Below are positions 45,339 through 53,996 of a DNA stretch of 64,000 bases, piece by piece. Position 1 is the first letter of the stretch, and the number at the start of each line of letters is the position of its first letter. The DNA is from an uncultured Mediterraneibacter sp. (GTDB lineage: Bacteria; Bacillota; Clostridia; Lachnospirales; Lachnospiraceae), in contig CAKRDD010000003.1 in NCBI GenBank assembly GCA_934309345.1, positions 62,001-126,000 of the forward strand. The letters run 5' to 3'. Under the pieces are notes generated by a model, which saw only the letters and a program-made list of their open reading frames with translations, did no database searches and was not told where the DNA came from. A program made the position numbers and the translations under genes.

Positions 45339-46484
45339 TTACATAAGTTTTCTAAAGAGCGCCTTCAGATCCTCTACGCTTGCATCTTTCGGGTTACCCG
45401 GTGCACAGGCATCAGCGTGAGCAGACTCAGCGAGGAACTGCAGGTCTTCTTCTTTCAGAGCTTCCAGTTTTGTCGGGATTCCAACATCAACAGAAAGTTT
45501 CTGAACAGCGTCAACAGCAGCTTTTCTGTATTCTTCTACAGACATGTCGTCAACACCCTTAACACCCATTGCTCTTGCAATTTCACGGTATTTCTCACCT
45601 GTGCAGTCAGCGTTGTATTCCATAACGATTGGAAGCATCATAGCACATGCAACACCATGTGGAGTATCATATACAGCACCAAGTGTATGAGCCATAGAGT
45701 GAGCAATTCCAAGACCTACGTTAGAGAATCCCATTCCTGCGATGTACTGTCCAAGAGCCATTCCTTCACGGCCTTCTTTTTCATTTGCAACAGCGCTTCT
45801 TAAAGATTTTCCAATGATCTCAATTGCTTTGATGTGGAACATATCTGTCATTTCCCATGCAGCTTTTGTTGTATATCCTTCAATTGCATGAGTCAGTGCA
45901 TCCATACCTGTGGAAGCTGTAAGTCCTTTTGGCATAGAGGACATCATATCCGGGTCAACAACTGCGATAACCGGCATGTCGTGTGGATCAACGCAAACGA
46001 ATTTTCTCTTTCTCTCAACGTCTGTGATAACGTAGTTGATTGTAACCTCAGCAGCTGTTCCGGCTGTTGTAGGAACTGCGATGATCGGTACGCAAGGTTT
46101 TGTTGTCGGTGCAACACCTTCAAGACTTCTTACATCTTCAAACTCCGGGTTTGCGATGATGATACCGATTGCTTTGGAAGTATCCATGGAAGAACCACCA
46201 CCGATTGCAACGATGTAATCAGCTTCAGCTTTCTTGAACGCTTCTACTCCGTGCTGTACATTTTCGATTGTCGGGTTTGCTTTGATGTCAGAATAAATCT
46301 CGTAAGCAAGTCCATTTTCATCAAGAATATCTGTTACTTTCTTTGTAACTCCGAATTTGATCAGGTCCGGGTCAGAACATACAAAAGCTTTCTTGAATGC
46401 TCTTGCCTTTGCTTCTGTAGCGATCTCTTTGATTGCGCCTGCGCCGTGATAAGATGTTTCGTTTAACATAATTCTGTTTGCCAT
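45339..46484 (-). CDS. fucO: Lactaldehyde reductase / 1,2-propanediol oxidoreductase (iron-containing alcohol dehydrogenase)
   Basis: 381 residues from the ATG at 46484 (AAGGAG ten bases upstream; an upstream TTG is less likely). Reduces L-lactaldehyde to 1,2-propanediol in fucose or rhamnose fermentation. IAIPTTAGTAAEVTINYVITD-type FucO motif (here VPTTAGTAAEVTINYVITD), VDPHDMP, GMDALTHAIEGY, GQYIAGMGFSNVGLG, and metal-site His in HSMAHTLGAVYDTPHG. Single gene on the minus strand; no other fucose-catabolic gene is in the window. Confidence 0.9.
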   Translation of the reverse strand: MANRIMLNETSYHGAGAIKEIATEAKARAFKKAFVCSDPDLIKFGVTKKVTDILDENGLAYEIYSDIKANPTIENVQHGVEAFKKAEADYIVAIGGGSSMDTSKAIGIIIANPEFEDVRSLEGVAPTTKPCVPIIAVPTTAGTAAEVTINYVITDVERKRKFVCVDPHDMPVIAVVDPDMMSSMPKGLTASTGMDALTHAIEGYTTKAAWEMTDMFHIKAIEIIGKSLRSAVANEKEGREGMALGQYIAGMGFSNVGLGIAHSMAHTLGAVYDTPHGVACAMMLPIVMEYNADCTGEKYREIARAMGVKGVDDMSVEEYRKAAVDAVQKLSVDVGIPTKLEALKEEDLQFLAESAHADACAPGNPKDASVEDLKALFRKLM

Positions 46485-46824
46485 GATTTTCAATCTCCTT
46501 TTTAAAAACAGATTTTTGGGAAGAATTAAATGTCACTGTTCACTTAAATTCATTCCTGATTCTTTATGTCTTTATTTTAACAATCAGAAACAGAAAAGAA
46601 AAGTTACAAATAGTTAAAAATGTAACATTTTAAGCATTTCTTTGTGAAAAAGTCTTGAAATTCATAAAGAGTCTATAAAATTATTGTGAAACAAGTACAG
46701 AAAATGGGCTGGAATACTAGACGAAATGACGAGAAAGTTGTAGAATCTAAATATCATATGTGTGATGTCTCTTATCTCTACAGGTGATGGGAGACAGAAC
46801 AATTACGGAAGGAGAATAGGCATT
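46485..46824. other. Divergent intergenic region between fucO and the phasin-like gene
   Basis: 340 bases without a gene. A TCACTGTTCACTT piece near 46531 resembles a MITE end. Two promoters must be present, but no high-scoring -35/-10 pair was convincing. Confidence 0.4.
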
Positions 46825-47226
46825 ATGGAAAAATTAACAGACAACTTAAAGAAGGTAATACTGGCTGGAATCGGAGCGGTTGCAACAACTGCAGAGAAGT
46901 CAAAGGACGTTCTTGATGATATGGTAAAAAAAGGTGAACTTACAGTGGAGCAGGGCAAGGTTCTGAATGAGGAACTCAAGCATAATCTGAAGCAGACTGT
47001 AAAGAACAATGTGAATGTGAAAGTCAAAGTTACTACACCGGAAGAATTAAGCGAACTTCTCGACAAGATGACACCGGAACAGTTAGAAGCACTGAAGGCT
47101 CAGATCAAGGCGAAAGAGTCAACCGTAGATTCGGAAGCAGAAGAGGTAGATGCAGAAGATACAGCGGAAGATGTTGAAAATGTAGATGATGCAGAGGTTG
47201 TTGAGGAAGAGACAAAAGAAGAGTAA
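46825..47226 (+). CDS. Phasin-like coiled-coil protein
   Basis: 133 residues from the ATG at 46825 (GGAAGGAGAATAGG upstream). Starts MEKLTDNLKKVILAGIGAVATTAEKS and contains a long amphipathic helix with a very acidic tail (EEVDAEDTAEDVENVDD). Similar small proteins precede AarF/UbiB genes in many Clostridia. Known phasins coat polyhydroxyalkanoate granules, but no PHA genes are here, so the link is structural only. Confidence 0.75.
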   Translation: MEKLTDNLKKVILAGIGAVATTAEKSKDVLDDMVKKGELTVEQGKVLNEELKHNLKQTVKNNVNVKVKVTTPEELSELLDKMTPEQLEALKAQIKAKESTVDSEAEEVDAEDTAEDVENVDDAEVVEEETKEE

Positions 47227-47233
47227 AAATATC

Positions 47234-47261
47234 AGAGAAGCTGCCGAAAAGCGGCTTCTCT
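47234..47261 (+). terminator. Weak terminator/attenuator before aarF
   Basis: AGAGAAGCTGC pairs with GCGGCTTCTCT around CGAAAA; followed by GCTTTCTTAAG, so read-through into aarF is expected. Confidence 0.55.
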
Positions 47262-47360
47262 GCTTTCTTAAGAAAAAAAGTGACTATTACTTTTGGGATA
47301 TCAGCAAGGCATACTGGAAAGAAGAGGAATGCGTCACCGAGACAGCAGGAGAATACAGAT

Positions 47361-48944
47361 ATGAGTGAGAAAGAAAAGGGAACAAATAATTCAAGATTTA
47401 GAGAGATTATTTCTGTACTTCGAAAACATAATATCACACATGGACTTAGTCCGAAGAAACTTCGACTGATCATGGAGGATCTTGGTCCGACTTTTGTGAA
47501 GATCGGTCAGATCATGGCACTTCATTCGGACATTCTTCCGAAGGCATATTGTGATGAATTGATGGAATTATGTACGGACGCAAGGCCGATGCCTTTTGAA
47601 GAGGCAGTGTCTGTGATCGATGAGTCTTACGGGCGTTCCTGGAAGAAGGTCTTTGCATCGATCGAAGAGACACCGATCGGTTCCGCATCGATCGCACAGG
47701 TACATAGAGCAGTCTTAAAGTCAGGCGAAGAAGTCGTTGTTAAGATCCAGAGAAAAGGCATTTATGAAATGATGGCGCGGGATATTGAGTTTATCCGTAA
47801 GGCAATCAAGCTGATGCCACCGATAAGTCTGAAAGGAATGGCTGATTTTGATCTTGTGCTTGATGAACTCTGGTCTGTGACAAGAGATGAGATGAATTTC
47901 CTGACCGAGGCATCGAATATCGAAGAATTTGCCAGAAGAAATAAGGAGGTCAATTTCGTTCAGACACCGGTCCTTTACCAGCAGTATACAACAGTTCATG
48001 TGCTTGTGATGGAATACATTGACGGCTGTGGAATTGATGAGAAGGACAAGTTGCTCGAAGAAGGATATGACCTGAAAGAAATCGGAAGCAAGCTGGTAGA
48101 CAACTATATCAAACAGGTAATGGATGATGGTTTCTTCCATGCTGATCCACATTCCGGAAATGTCAAGATCCGCGGTGGAAAGATTGTCTGGATCGACATG
48201 GGCATGATGGGACGACTGACAGAGCATGACCGTGAGATGATCACACTTGCGATCGAAGGTGTTGCGCTGAATGATGTCGGTCTGATCCTGAAGGCAGTCC
48301 TAGGTTTGGGTGAATTCAAAGAACGGCCGGAGCAGAGAAAACTTTACGAAGACATTGAAGGATTGCTTTTGAAATACGGAAGTACCGATATGGGCAAGAT
48401 CAATGTGGCAGAAGTCATGACAGATCTGATAGAAGTCATGAAAGAGAATAAGATTATGATGCCACATGGTCTGACCATGCTCGCCAGAGGTCTTACACAT
48501 ATGGAAGGCGTACTTGCCGATATCGCACCGGAGATCAATATGGTGGAGATTGCCAAAGCAAGGATCGCTGCGGATTTCCTGCACAATTTCAATTTTAAGA
48601 AGGAATTGAAGAGCACCGGAAGAAGCCTTTTAAAATCCATGCGTAAGATGGTTGATCTTCCATCTATGACAACGGATCTGATGGATGAGTTCATGAAAGG
48701 CCAGTCAAAAGTGAACCTTGATCTGCGTGTGTCAAAGGATCTGGCATTTCTTTTAAGAAGACTGGTAAGAAATATTGTTATGGGCTTATGGGTCATGGCA
48801 CTTCTGATCAGTTCAAGCATTATCTGTACAACGGATATGACACCGAAGTTTATGGGGATTCCGGCACTTGGAGCGTTCGGATACCTGATGGCGATGGTGA
48901 TCGTGATCTATGTATTTGTGAAACATATTATTTCAAGAAAGTAA
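47361..48944 (+). CDS. AarF/UbiB (ABC1/ADCK) family atypical kinase
   Basis: 527 residues from the ATG at 47361. Family motifs: GPTFVKIGQIMALHSDILP (KxGQ), ASIAQVHRA (Ala-rich loop), VVVKIQRKG, FFHADPHSGN, IDMGMMG. Two hydrophobic helices at the C-terminus (about 470-525) anchor it in the membrane. UbiB proteins support isoprenoid-quinone or lipid metabolism; Clostridia often lack ubiquinone, so its role here is open. Pairs with the phasin-like gene upstream. Confidence 0.9.
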   Translation: MSEKEKGTNNSRFREIISVLRKHNITHGLSPKKLRLIMEDLGPTFVKIGQIMALHSDILPKAYCDELMELCTDARPMPFEEAVSVIDESYGRSWKKVFASIEETPIGSASIAQVHRAVLKSGEEVVVKIQRKGIYEMMARDIEFIRKAIKLMPPISLKGMADFDLVLDELWSVTRDEMNFLTEASNIEEFARRNKEVNFVQTPVLYQQYTTVHVLVMEYIDGCGIDEKDKLLEEGYDLKEIGSKLVDNYIKQVMDDGFFHADPHSGNVKIRGGKIVWIDMGMMGRLTEHDREMITLAIEGVALNDVGLILKAVLGLGEFKERPEQRKLYEDIEGLLLKYGSTDMGKINVAEVMTDLIEVMKENKIMMPHGLTMLARGLTHMEGVLADIAPEINMVEIAKARIAADFLHNFNFKKELKSTGRSLLKSMRKMVDLPSMTTDLMDEFMKGQSKVNLDLRVSKDLAFLLRRLVRNIVMGLWVMALLISSSIICTTDMTPKFMGIPALGAFGYLMAMVIVIYVFVKHIISRK

Positions 48945-48956
48945 GGAAGGTGGACG

Positions 48957-49901
48957 ATGGCAAAAAGAAGAAAACCGAAAATAGAATTCCGGTATTATCA
49001 GATGCCGCCGGGAAGTCCGATCCTTGCTCTGTTAGGGAATAAATGGGTACAGAATTACGGTGCAGGGATTGATTATCTGCATTTTCACAATTATCTGGAA
49101 GTCGGATTCTGCTATTATGGCGAAGGTTCTATGATACTCGGTGAGGAAGAAGTCCGTTTTTCGGGCAGAGAGTTTACTGTGATTCCTAAGAATTTTGCAC
49201 ATACGACGAACAGTGATCCTGGAAATATGAGCAGCTGGGAATATTTATTCATAGATGTAGACGGATTGCTGCAGAATATTTATTCGGATAATCCGAGAAG
49301 AATGGAGAAGCTTAGCCGCAGAATCAATGCAAAAGCTCTGTTCATGAAGGAAGAAGAATGTCCGGAGATTGCAAGGATCATATTAAAAATTGTCGATATT
49401 ATGCGGAAAATGGAAGAGTTCTACCTGGAAGAAGTTAAGGGTATCCTTGCGGCATTGCTCGTAGAAGTGGCAAGGCTTAATCGACAGGAAGATGAAGAAG
49501 AACCAGAACCACATCAGGATAATGGGAAGATCACGATGCTGATTTCCCGTTCGCTGGATTATGTTGCAGATAATTACATGAATGATATCAAAGTAGAAGA
49601 TCTGGCGAGGTATACGCATATCAGTGAAACTCATTTCAGACGCGTATTCTCAGCTTATATGAAGATGAGTCCGCTGGAGTATATCAATACGATCCGGATT
49701 CAGACAGCGTGTGAGCTTTTGAAGACAACGGATAAACCTGTTTCTGATATCGTACATCAATGTGGATTCACAACGAACTCAACATTTAACAGGAATTTTA
49801 AACAGATCATGGGGATGTCTCCGATTGAATGGAGAAAACGACCGGAAAATTATGAACATCAATTACTGAATTTTGAAATCCATTCAGAGGAAGGCTGGTA
49901 A
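48957..49901 (+). CDS. AraC family regulator (probable regulator of the galactoside locus)
   Basis: 314 residues. Cupin-like N-terminus (FHNYLEVGFCYYGEGSMILGEEE) and C-terminal AraC HTH pair (VEDLARYTHISETHFRRVFS, CGFTTNSTFNRNFKQIMGMSPIEWRKRP given in parts: FTTNSTFNRNFKQIMGMSP). AAGGTGGACG lies before the ATG. It is the nearest regulator to the sugar ABC/beta-galactosidase genes at 50.8-59.2 kb. Confidence 0.9.
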   Translation: MAKRRKPKIEFRYYQMPPGSPILALLGNKWVQNYGAGIDYLHFHNYLEVGFCYYGEGSMILGEEEVRFSGREFTVIPKNFAHTTNSDPGNMSSWEYLFIDVDGLLQNIYSDNPRRMEKLSRRINAKALFMKEEECPEIARIILKIVDIMRKMEEFYLEEVKGILAALLVEVARLNRQEDEEEPEPHQDNGKITMLISRSLDYVADNYMNDIKVEDLARYTHISETHFRRVFSAYMKMSPLEYINTIRIQTACELLKTTDKPVSDIVHQCGFTTNSTFNRNFKQIMGMSPIEWRKRPENYEHQLLNFEIHSEEGW

Positions 49902-49902
49902 A

Positions 49903-50415
49903 ATGTATAATTATAGAATCGTAGAACAGGTTACACGAAAAAAGAAAAAAATGTCAGGGGTATTGAAAGCACTGATGCTTGGGTTCGGAGTACTTTTTGT
50001 ACTGATGGGAATTGTGATCTCACAGGCCTTTATGCTGGCAGGATTCCTTCTTGTATTGTTATATTTTGTGTATGACATTTTCAGTCAGAAAGAATACGAA
50101 TACATTATGGAAGACCATACACTGACGATCGACGTGATTTATGGTAACCGATACCGTAAGACAGCTCATATTCTGAATCTACAAGACCTTGAAGTAATTG
50201 CACCGAACTGGCATGATGCGGTTGCAAAATACCGAAAAAACGGAGGAAGTGTGAAACTGAAAAAATATGATTATACGTCATATGAGGAGGATACGCCATA
50301 TTATACAGTGATCATTATGGAAGAACGTCAAAAGATCAAGTTGTTGTTAGATTTGAATGATGAATTTTTGCAGGCGTTAAAGAGCCAATATCCGGAAAAA
50401 GTCTTTTTTGCATAA
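49903..50415 (+). CDS. Small membrane protein of unknown family
   Basis: 170 residues from the ATG at 49903, one base after the AraC stop. Basic N-terminus, two membrane helices (about 22-65), then a soluble C-terminal domain (YEYIMEDHTLTIDVIYGNRY; YYTVIIMEERQKIKLLLDL). No family recognised with confidence. Co-transcribed with the AraC gene. Confidence 0.75.
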   Translation: MYNYRIVEQVTRKKKKMSGVLKALMLGFGVLFVLMGIVISQAFMLAGFLLVLLYFVYDIFSQKEYEYIMEDHTLTIDVIYGNRYRKTAHILNLQDLEVIAPNWHDAVAKYRKNGGSVKLKKYDYTSYEEDTPYYTVIIMEERQKIKLLLDLNDEFLQALKSQYPEKVFFA

Positions 50416-50510
50416 TATAGGAAGAAAATAAAAAAAACTTTACACAAATTTAATGAAACAGAGCAAAATAAACCACAGACAGGCTATAAATCAAAGAAAA
50501 AGAACAGAGA

Positions 50511-50567
50511 AATCCACTTTTTTCTCAACGTTTTGAATGAAAATGTTGAGAAAAGTGGATTTTTTTT
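50511..50567 (+). terminator. Strong terminator before the sugar ABC locus
   Basis: AATCCACTTTTTTCTCAAC pairs with GTTGAGAAAAGTGGATT, followed by eight T. Confidence 0.92.
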
Positions 50568-50771
50568 GCTTTCAATCTATCAATGATAAAATAATAACAA
50601 AAAGAAATTGTTAAAATTAAGATTATTAGGCAATATAGATAAAATGATCGAAAATGCACACTATATGAATGGTTATGCAAACTAGTTAAAAAAAGTGGAT
50701 GATATAATACGCTCATAAACAAAACAGACAAAAAGTAAAAATGCTTTTTGAAAAAACAGGGAGGATCTATT
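50568..50771. promoter_or_regulatory. Promoter region of the beta-galactoside locus
   Basis: TATAAT at about 50703-50708 with no good -35 at 17 bases, as expected for an AraC-activated promoter. The AraC gene at 48957 is the natural candidate. No other structure seen. Confidence 0.45.
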
Positions 50772-52073
50772 ATGAGAAAAAGATTAATCACAGTGTTACT
50801 CGCAGGTGCAATGGTAATGTCACTGACTGCATGCGGTGGAAGTAATGATTCAGAGAAAAGTTCAGATTCAGGTAACAGCAACAAACTGACAGTCTGGGCA
50901 TGGGATCAGAATTTTAATATCAAGTCTATGCAGATTGCCGGAGAGCAGTATAAAAAGGATCATCCGGACTTTGAACTGGAAGTGATCGAGACATCTTCTG
51001 ATGATTGCCAGACAAAACTGACAACAGCAGCTAATGCAGGAGATTACAGCACATTACCGGATATCGTTCTGATGCAGGACAACAGCTATCAGAAATATCT
51101 CAAGAGTTATCCGGATGCATTTACAGAGTTATCAGACATCGATATCAACTGGGATGATTTCGGAAAATTAAAACAGTCTTACTCAATGGTTGATGACAAG
51201 CATTACGGAGTTCCGTTCGACAATGGTGCAGTAATTGCAGCATACCGTACAGATATTCTTGCAGAAGCAGGATACACAGTAGATGACCTGACAGACATCA
51301 CATGGAGCGAGTTCGAGACAATCGGAAAAGATGTACATGATAAAACAGGTAAGTATCTTCTTACAAGTGAAGGAACAGGCGGAGATGTAATGATGTTCAT
51401 CATCCAGTCCTGTGGAGCAAACTATGTAAATGAAGATGGGGAAGCTTATATCGTTGGAAATGATATCGCAGAGAAATGCGTAGATATTTACACAGAGCTT
51501 GTGAAGAATGACGTTGTAAAGCTTGTAAATAACTGGGATGAATACATTTCAACAATCACAAGTGGTGAGGCAGCAGGAGTTGTTAACGGTAACTGGATTA
51601 CAGCAACACTGATGACAACAGAGGATCAGAAAGGTCTCTGGGAGATCACAACAATGCCAAGCTTAGATGGTGTTGATTCTGCTACACATTACGCAAACAA
51701 CGGTGGATCTTCCTGGTACATTACAGCAAATTGTAAGAATGTTGACCTTGCAGAAGATTTCCTTGCAAGCACATTTGGATCAAGCACAGAGTTCTATGAT
51801 GCGATCCTTCCTGAGACAGGAGCAATTTCCTGCTACCTGCCAGCCGGAGAATCAGAAGTTTACAATGAACCAAGCGAGTTCTTCAACAATCAGCCGATCT
51901 TCTCTACAATTGTTGAGTACTCTTCACATATTCCGGAGTTCACAAAGACACCTTATCACTATGAGGCAAGAGAGTGTATTAATACAGCAGTTGTAAACAT
52001 TGTAAACGGAACAAGCAAAGATGAGGCTCTCAAAGAAGCTCAGGAAACACTTGAGTTTAAGATGGCAGAGTAA
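50772..52073 (+). CDS. Sugar ABC transporter substrate-binding lipoprotein
   Basis: 433 residues from the ATG at 50772. Lipobox LTAC-G (MSLTACGGSN), then family-1 solute-binding protein signatures (LTVWAWDQNF, GVPFDNGAVIAAYRTDILAEAGY). Anchored outside, it delivers sugar to the two permeases. No ATPase gene is nearby; a shared MsmK-type ATPase elsewhere is usual for this family. The genes downstream point to a galactoside. Confidence 0.93.
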   Translation: MRKRLITVLLAGAMVMSLTACGGSNDSEKSSDSGNSNKLTVWAWDQNFNIKSMQIAGEQYKKDHPDFELEVIETSSDDCQTKLTTAANAGDYSTLPDIVLMQDNSYQKYLKSYPDAFTELSDIDINWDDFGKLKQSYSMVDDKHYGVPFDNGAVIAAYRTDILAEAGYTVDDLTDITWSEFETIGKDVHDKTGKYLLTSEGTGGDVMMFIIQSCGANYVNEDGEAYIVGNDIAEKCVDIYTELVKNDVVKLVNNWDEYISTITSGEAAGVVNGNWITATLMTTEDQKGLWEITTMPSLDGVDSATHYANNGGSSWYITANCKNVDLAEDFLASTFGSSTEFYDAILPETGAISCYLPAGESEVYNEPSEFFNNQPIFSTIVEYSSHIPEFTKTPYHYEARECINTAVVNIVNGTSKDEALKEAQETLEFKMAE

Positions 52074-52111
52074 TTAAAAAAGTAATAGATAGAATTAAGA
52101 AGCAATTCACG

Positions 52112-52143
52112 GTGGGGGACGTCCAGAAGTGCCCCCACTTTGT
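52112..52143 (+). terminator. Attenuating hairpin after the substrate-binding gene
   Basis: GTGGGGG (52112-52118) pairs with CCCCCAC (52132-52138), then TTTG. Such hairpins let the binding protein exceed the permeases. Confidence 0.65.
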
Positions 52144-52218
52144 ATCTCAGGATAGAGAGAAAACAGGAAGAGTCAATTCTTTATCCGGGGGCGTAATGGT
52201 ATGAAAGGAGAATATATT

Positions 52219-53112
52219 GTGAAATCCAAGAAAAAAGGAATGTCGCTTATTGCGAAGCAAAAAGCGGCAGGCTGGGCTTTTTTAACTCCTGCTACAATCC
52301 TGATTGCAGTCATGAGTTTTTATCCGATGGTCCGGGCATTTATCATTTCTTTAGAAACCGGAGCAGGTGCAAATATGCGCTTTACAGGCTTTAGTAACTA
52401 TAAGCGTATTCTTGCGGATAAAGTATTCCAGCAGTCAATCGGAAATACATTTCTGTATCTGATCATTCAGGTGCCGATCATGTTGGTTCTTGCTATTTTG
52501 CTGGCACAGATGCTGAATAACAGGGATTTGAAATTAAGAGGACTTTTCCGTACTTGTGTATTCCTTCCGTGTGCAACATCACTGGTATCTTATTCTTTGA
52601 TTTTCCGTTCTATGTTTGCAACAGATGGATTGATCAACAGTATCCTTGTCAAGTTAGGGATTTTAAGTTCCGGATATAACTTCCTGGGGCATTCAGCCAG
52701 TGCGAAAGCAGTTATTATTCTTGCACTGATCTGGAGATGGACAGGATATAACATGGTGTTCTATCTGTCAGGACTTCAGAATATTGAATATTCCGTATAT
52801 GAAGCAGCGAAGATCGACGGAGCGAATGGATGGAAAACATTCTGGAAGATCACAGTTCCGCTTCTGAAACCAACAATTATCATGACATTTATCATGTCGA
52901 TCAATGGTACATTACAGTTGTTTGATGAGTCTGTAAACCTGACAAAGGGTGGTCCGGCCAATACAACCATTACAATGTCACATTACATTTATAACACATG
53001 CTTTATCAATGTGCCGAACTTTGGATATGCAGCAGCAATGTCATTTATCATATTCATTATGGTAGCAATATTAGCATTCATCAATTTGAAAGTAGGTGAT
53101 ACACGTGACTGA
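52219..53112 (+). CDS. Sugar ABC transporter permease 1
   Basis: 297 residues from GTG 52219 (AAAGGAG eight bases upstream). MalF-type membrane protein with six helices and the EAA loop (YEAAKIDGANGWKTFWKITVP). Overlaps permease 2. Confidence 0.93.
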   Translation: MKSKKKGMSLIAKQKAAGWAFLTPATILIAVMSFYPMVRAFIISLETGAGANMRFTGFSNYKRILADKVFQQSIGNTFLYLIIQVPIMLVLAILLAQMLNNRDLKLRGLFRTCVFLPCATSLVSYSLIFRSMFATDGLINSILVKLGILSSGYNFLGHSASAKAVIILALIWRWTGYNMVFYLSGLQNIEYSVYEAAKIDGANGWKTFWKITVPLLKPTIIMTFIMSINGTLQLFDESVNLTKGGPANTTITMSHYIYNTCFINVPNFGYAAAMSFIIFIMVAILAFINLKVGDTRD

Positions 53113-53935
53113 GAAGAAAAGTAAATCAATGATTCAGAGAAGACTGATCCCGACATACATTTTCCTGACGATCGTATCATTTATTTCTGTATTCCCGCTG
53201 TACTGGATGATTTCCGCAGCAACGAATACATCAACAGAAGTGTCGAGAGGAAAATTACTTCCGGGAACACATTTTATGGAGAACTTCAACAACCTTGTAT
53301 CACAGCAGCCTTTGTGGCGTTCACTTGGAAATTCTTTCCTTTATGCCATCCTGACAACTGTGATCTGTCTGTTGATCTGTTCAATCGCAGGATATGGATT
53401 TGAAGTTTATCATGACAAAGGAAAAGACAGACTGTTCTCAATTCTGCTTCTGGCAATGATGGTTCCACAGGTAGCAACAATGGTACCTTTGTTCCAGATG
53501 TTCACAAAGGCAAAATTGTTGAATACAGCAATCGGATTCATGCTTCCGATGATCTCAACACCGTTTATGATCATGATGTTCAGACAGAATGCGAGAGCGT
53601 TCCCGATTGATATTATTGAAGCGGCACGAATTGATGGATTAAGTGAAGTAATGATTTTCTTCAGAATGTTTATTCCGACAATGAAATCAACTTATGCGGC
53701 AGCAGCAGTTATTACATTTATGAATGCATGGAATGCATACTTATGGCCAAAGGTAATCATGTCTGATAACAGAGCAATGACAATGCCGATGTTGATTGCA
53801 AACCTGATCACAGGATATGTAACAGATTACGGTATGTTAATGTGTGGTGTATTGTTCTGTTCTATTCCTACAATGATTGTATTTTTCGTATTACAGAAAC
53901 AGTTTACAGAAGGTATTACCGGTGCTGTAAAATAA
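53105..53935 (+). CDS. Sugar ABC transporter permease 2
   Basis: 276 residues from GTG 53105 (AGGTGA upstream), eight bases before the previous stop. MalG-type, with EAA loop (IEAARIDGLSEVMIFFRMFIP). Partners permease 1. An earlier in-frame GTG at 53096 is possible. Confidence 0.93.
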   Translation: MTEKKSKSMIQRRLIPTYIFLTIVSFISVFPLYWMISAATNTSTEVSRGKLLPGTHFMENFNNLVSQQPLWRSLGNSFLYAILTTVICLLICSIAGYGFEVYHDKGKDRLFSILLLAMMVPQVATMVPLFQMFTKAKLLNTAIGFMLPMISTPFMIMMFRQNARAFPIDIIEAARIDGLSEVMIFFRMFIPTMKSTYAAAAVITFMNAWNAYLWPKVIMSDNRAMTMPMLIANLITGYVTDYGMLMCGVLFCSIPTMIVFFVLQKQFTEGITGAVK

Positions 53936-53944
53936 CATATTTGA

Positions 53945-53974
53945 AATGTCCTTCAGCTTTGAAGGACATTTTTT
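53945..53974 (+). terminator. Terminator between permease and lacZ
   Basis: AATGTCCTTCA and TGAAGGACATT around GCTT, followed by TTTT. Downstream glycosidases would be made at lower level or from another promoter. Confidence 0.85.
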
Positions 53975-53996
53975 GGAAGAGAGAAGGAGATTGTCC

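Noticed and set aside
45255..46466. Plus-strand open frames of 182 and 210 codons across fucO
   Set aside because: Cys/Phe-rich antisense shadows of fucO, which shows full FucO motifs.
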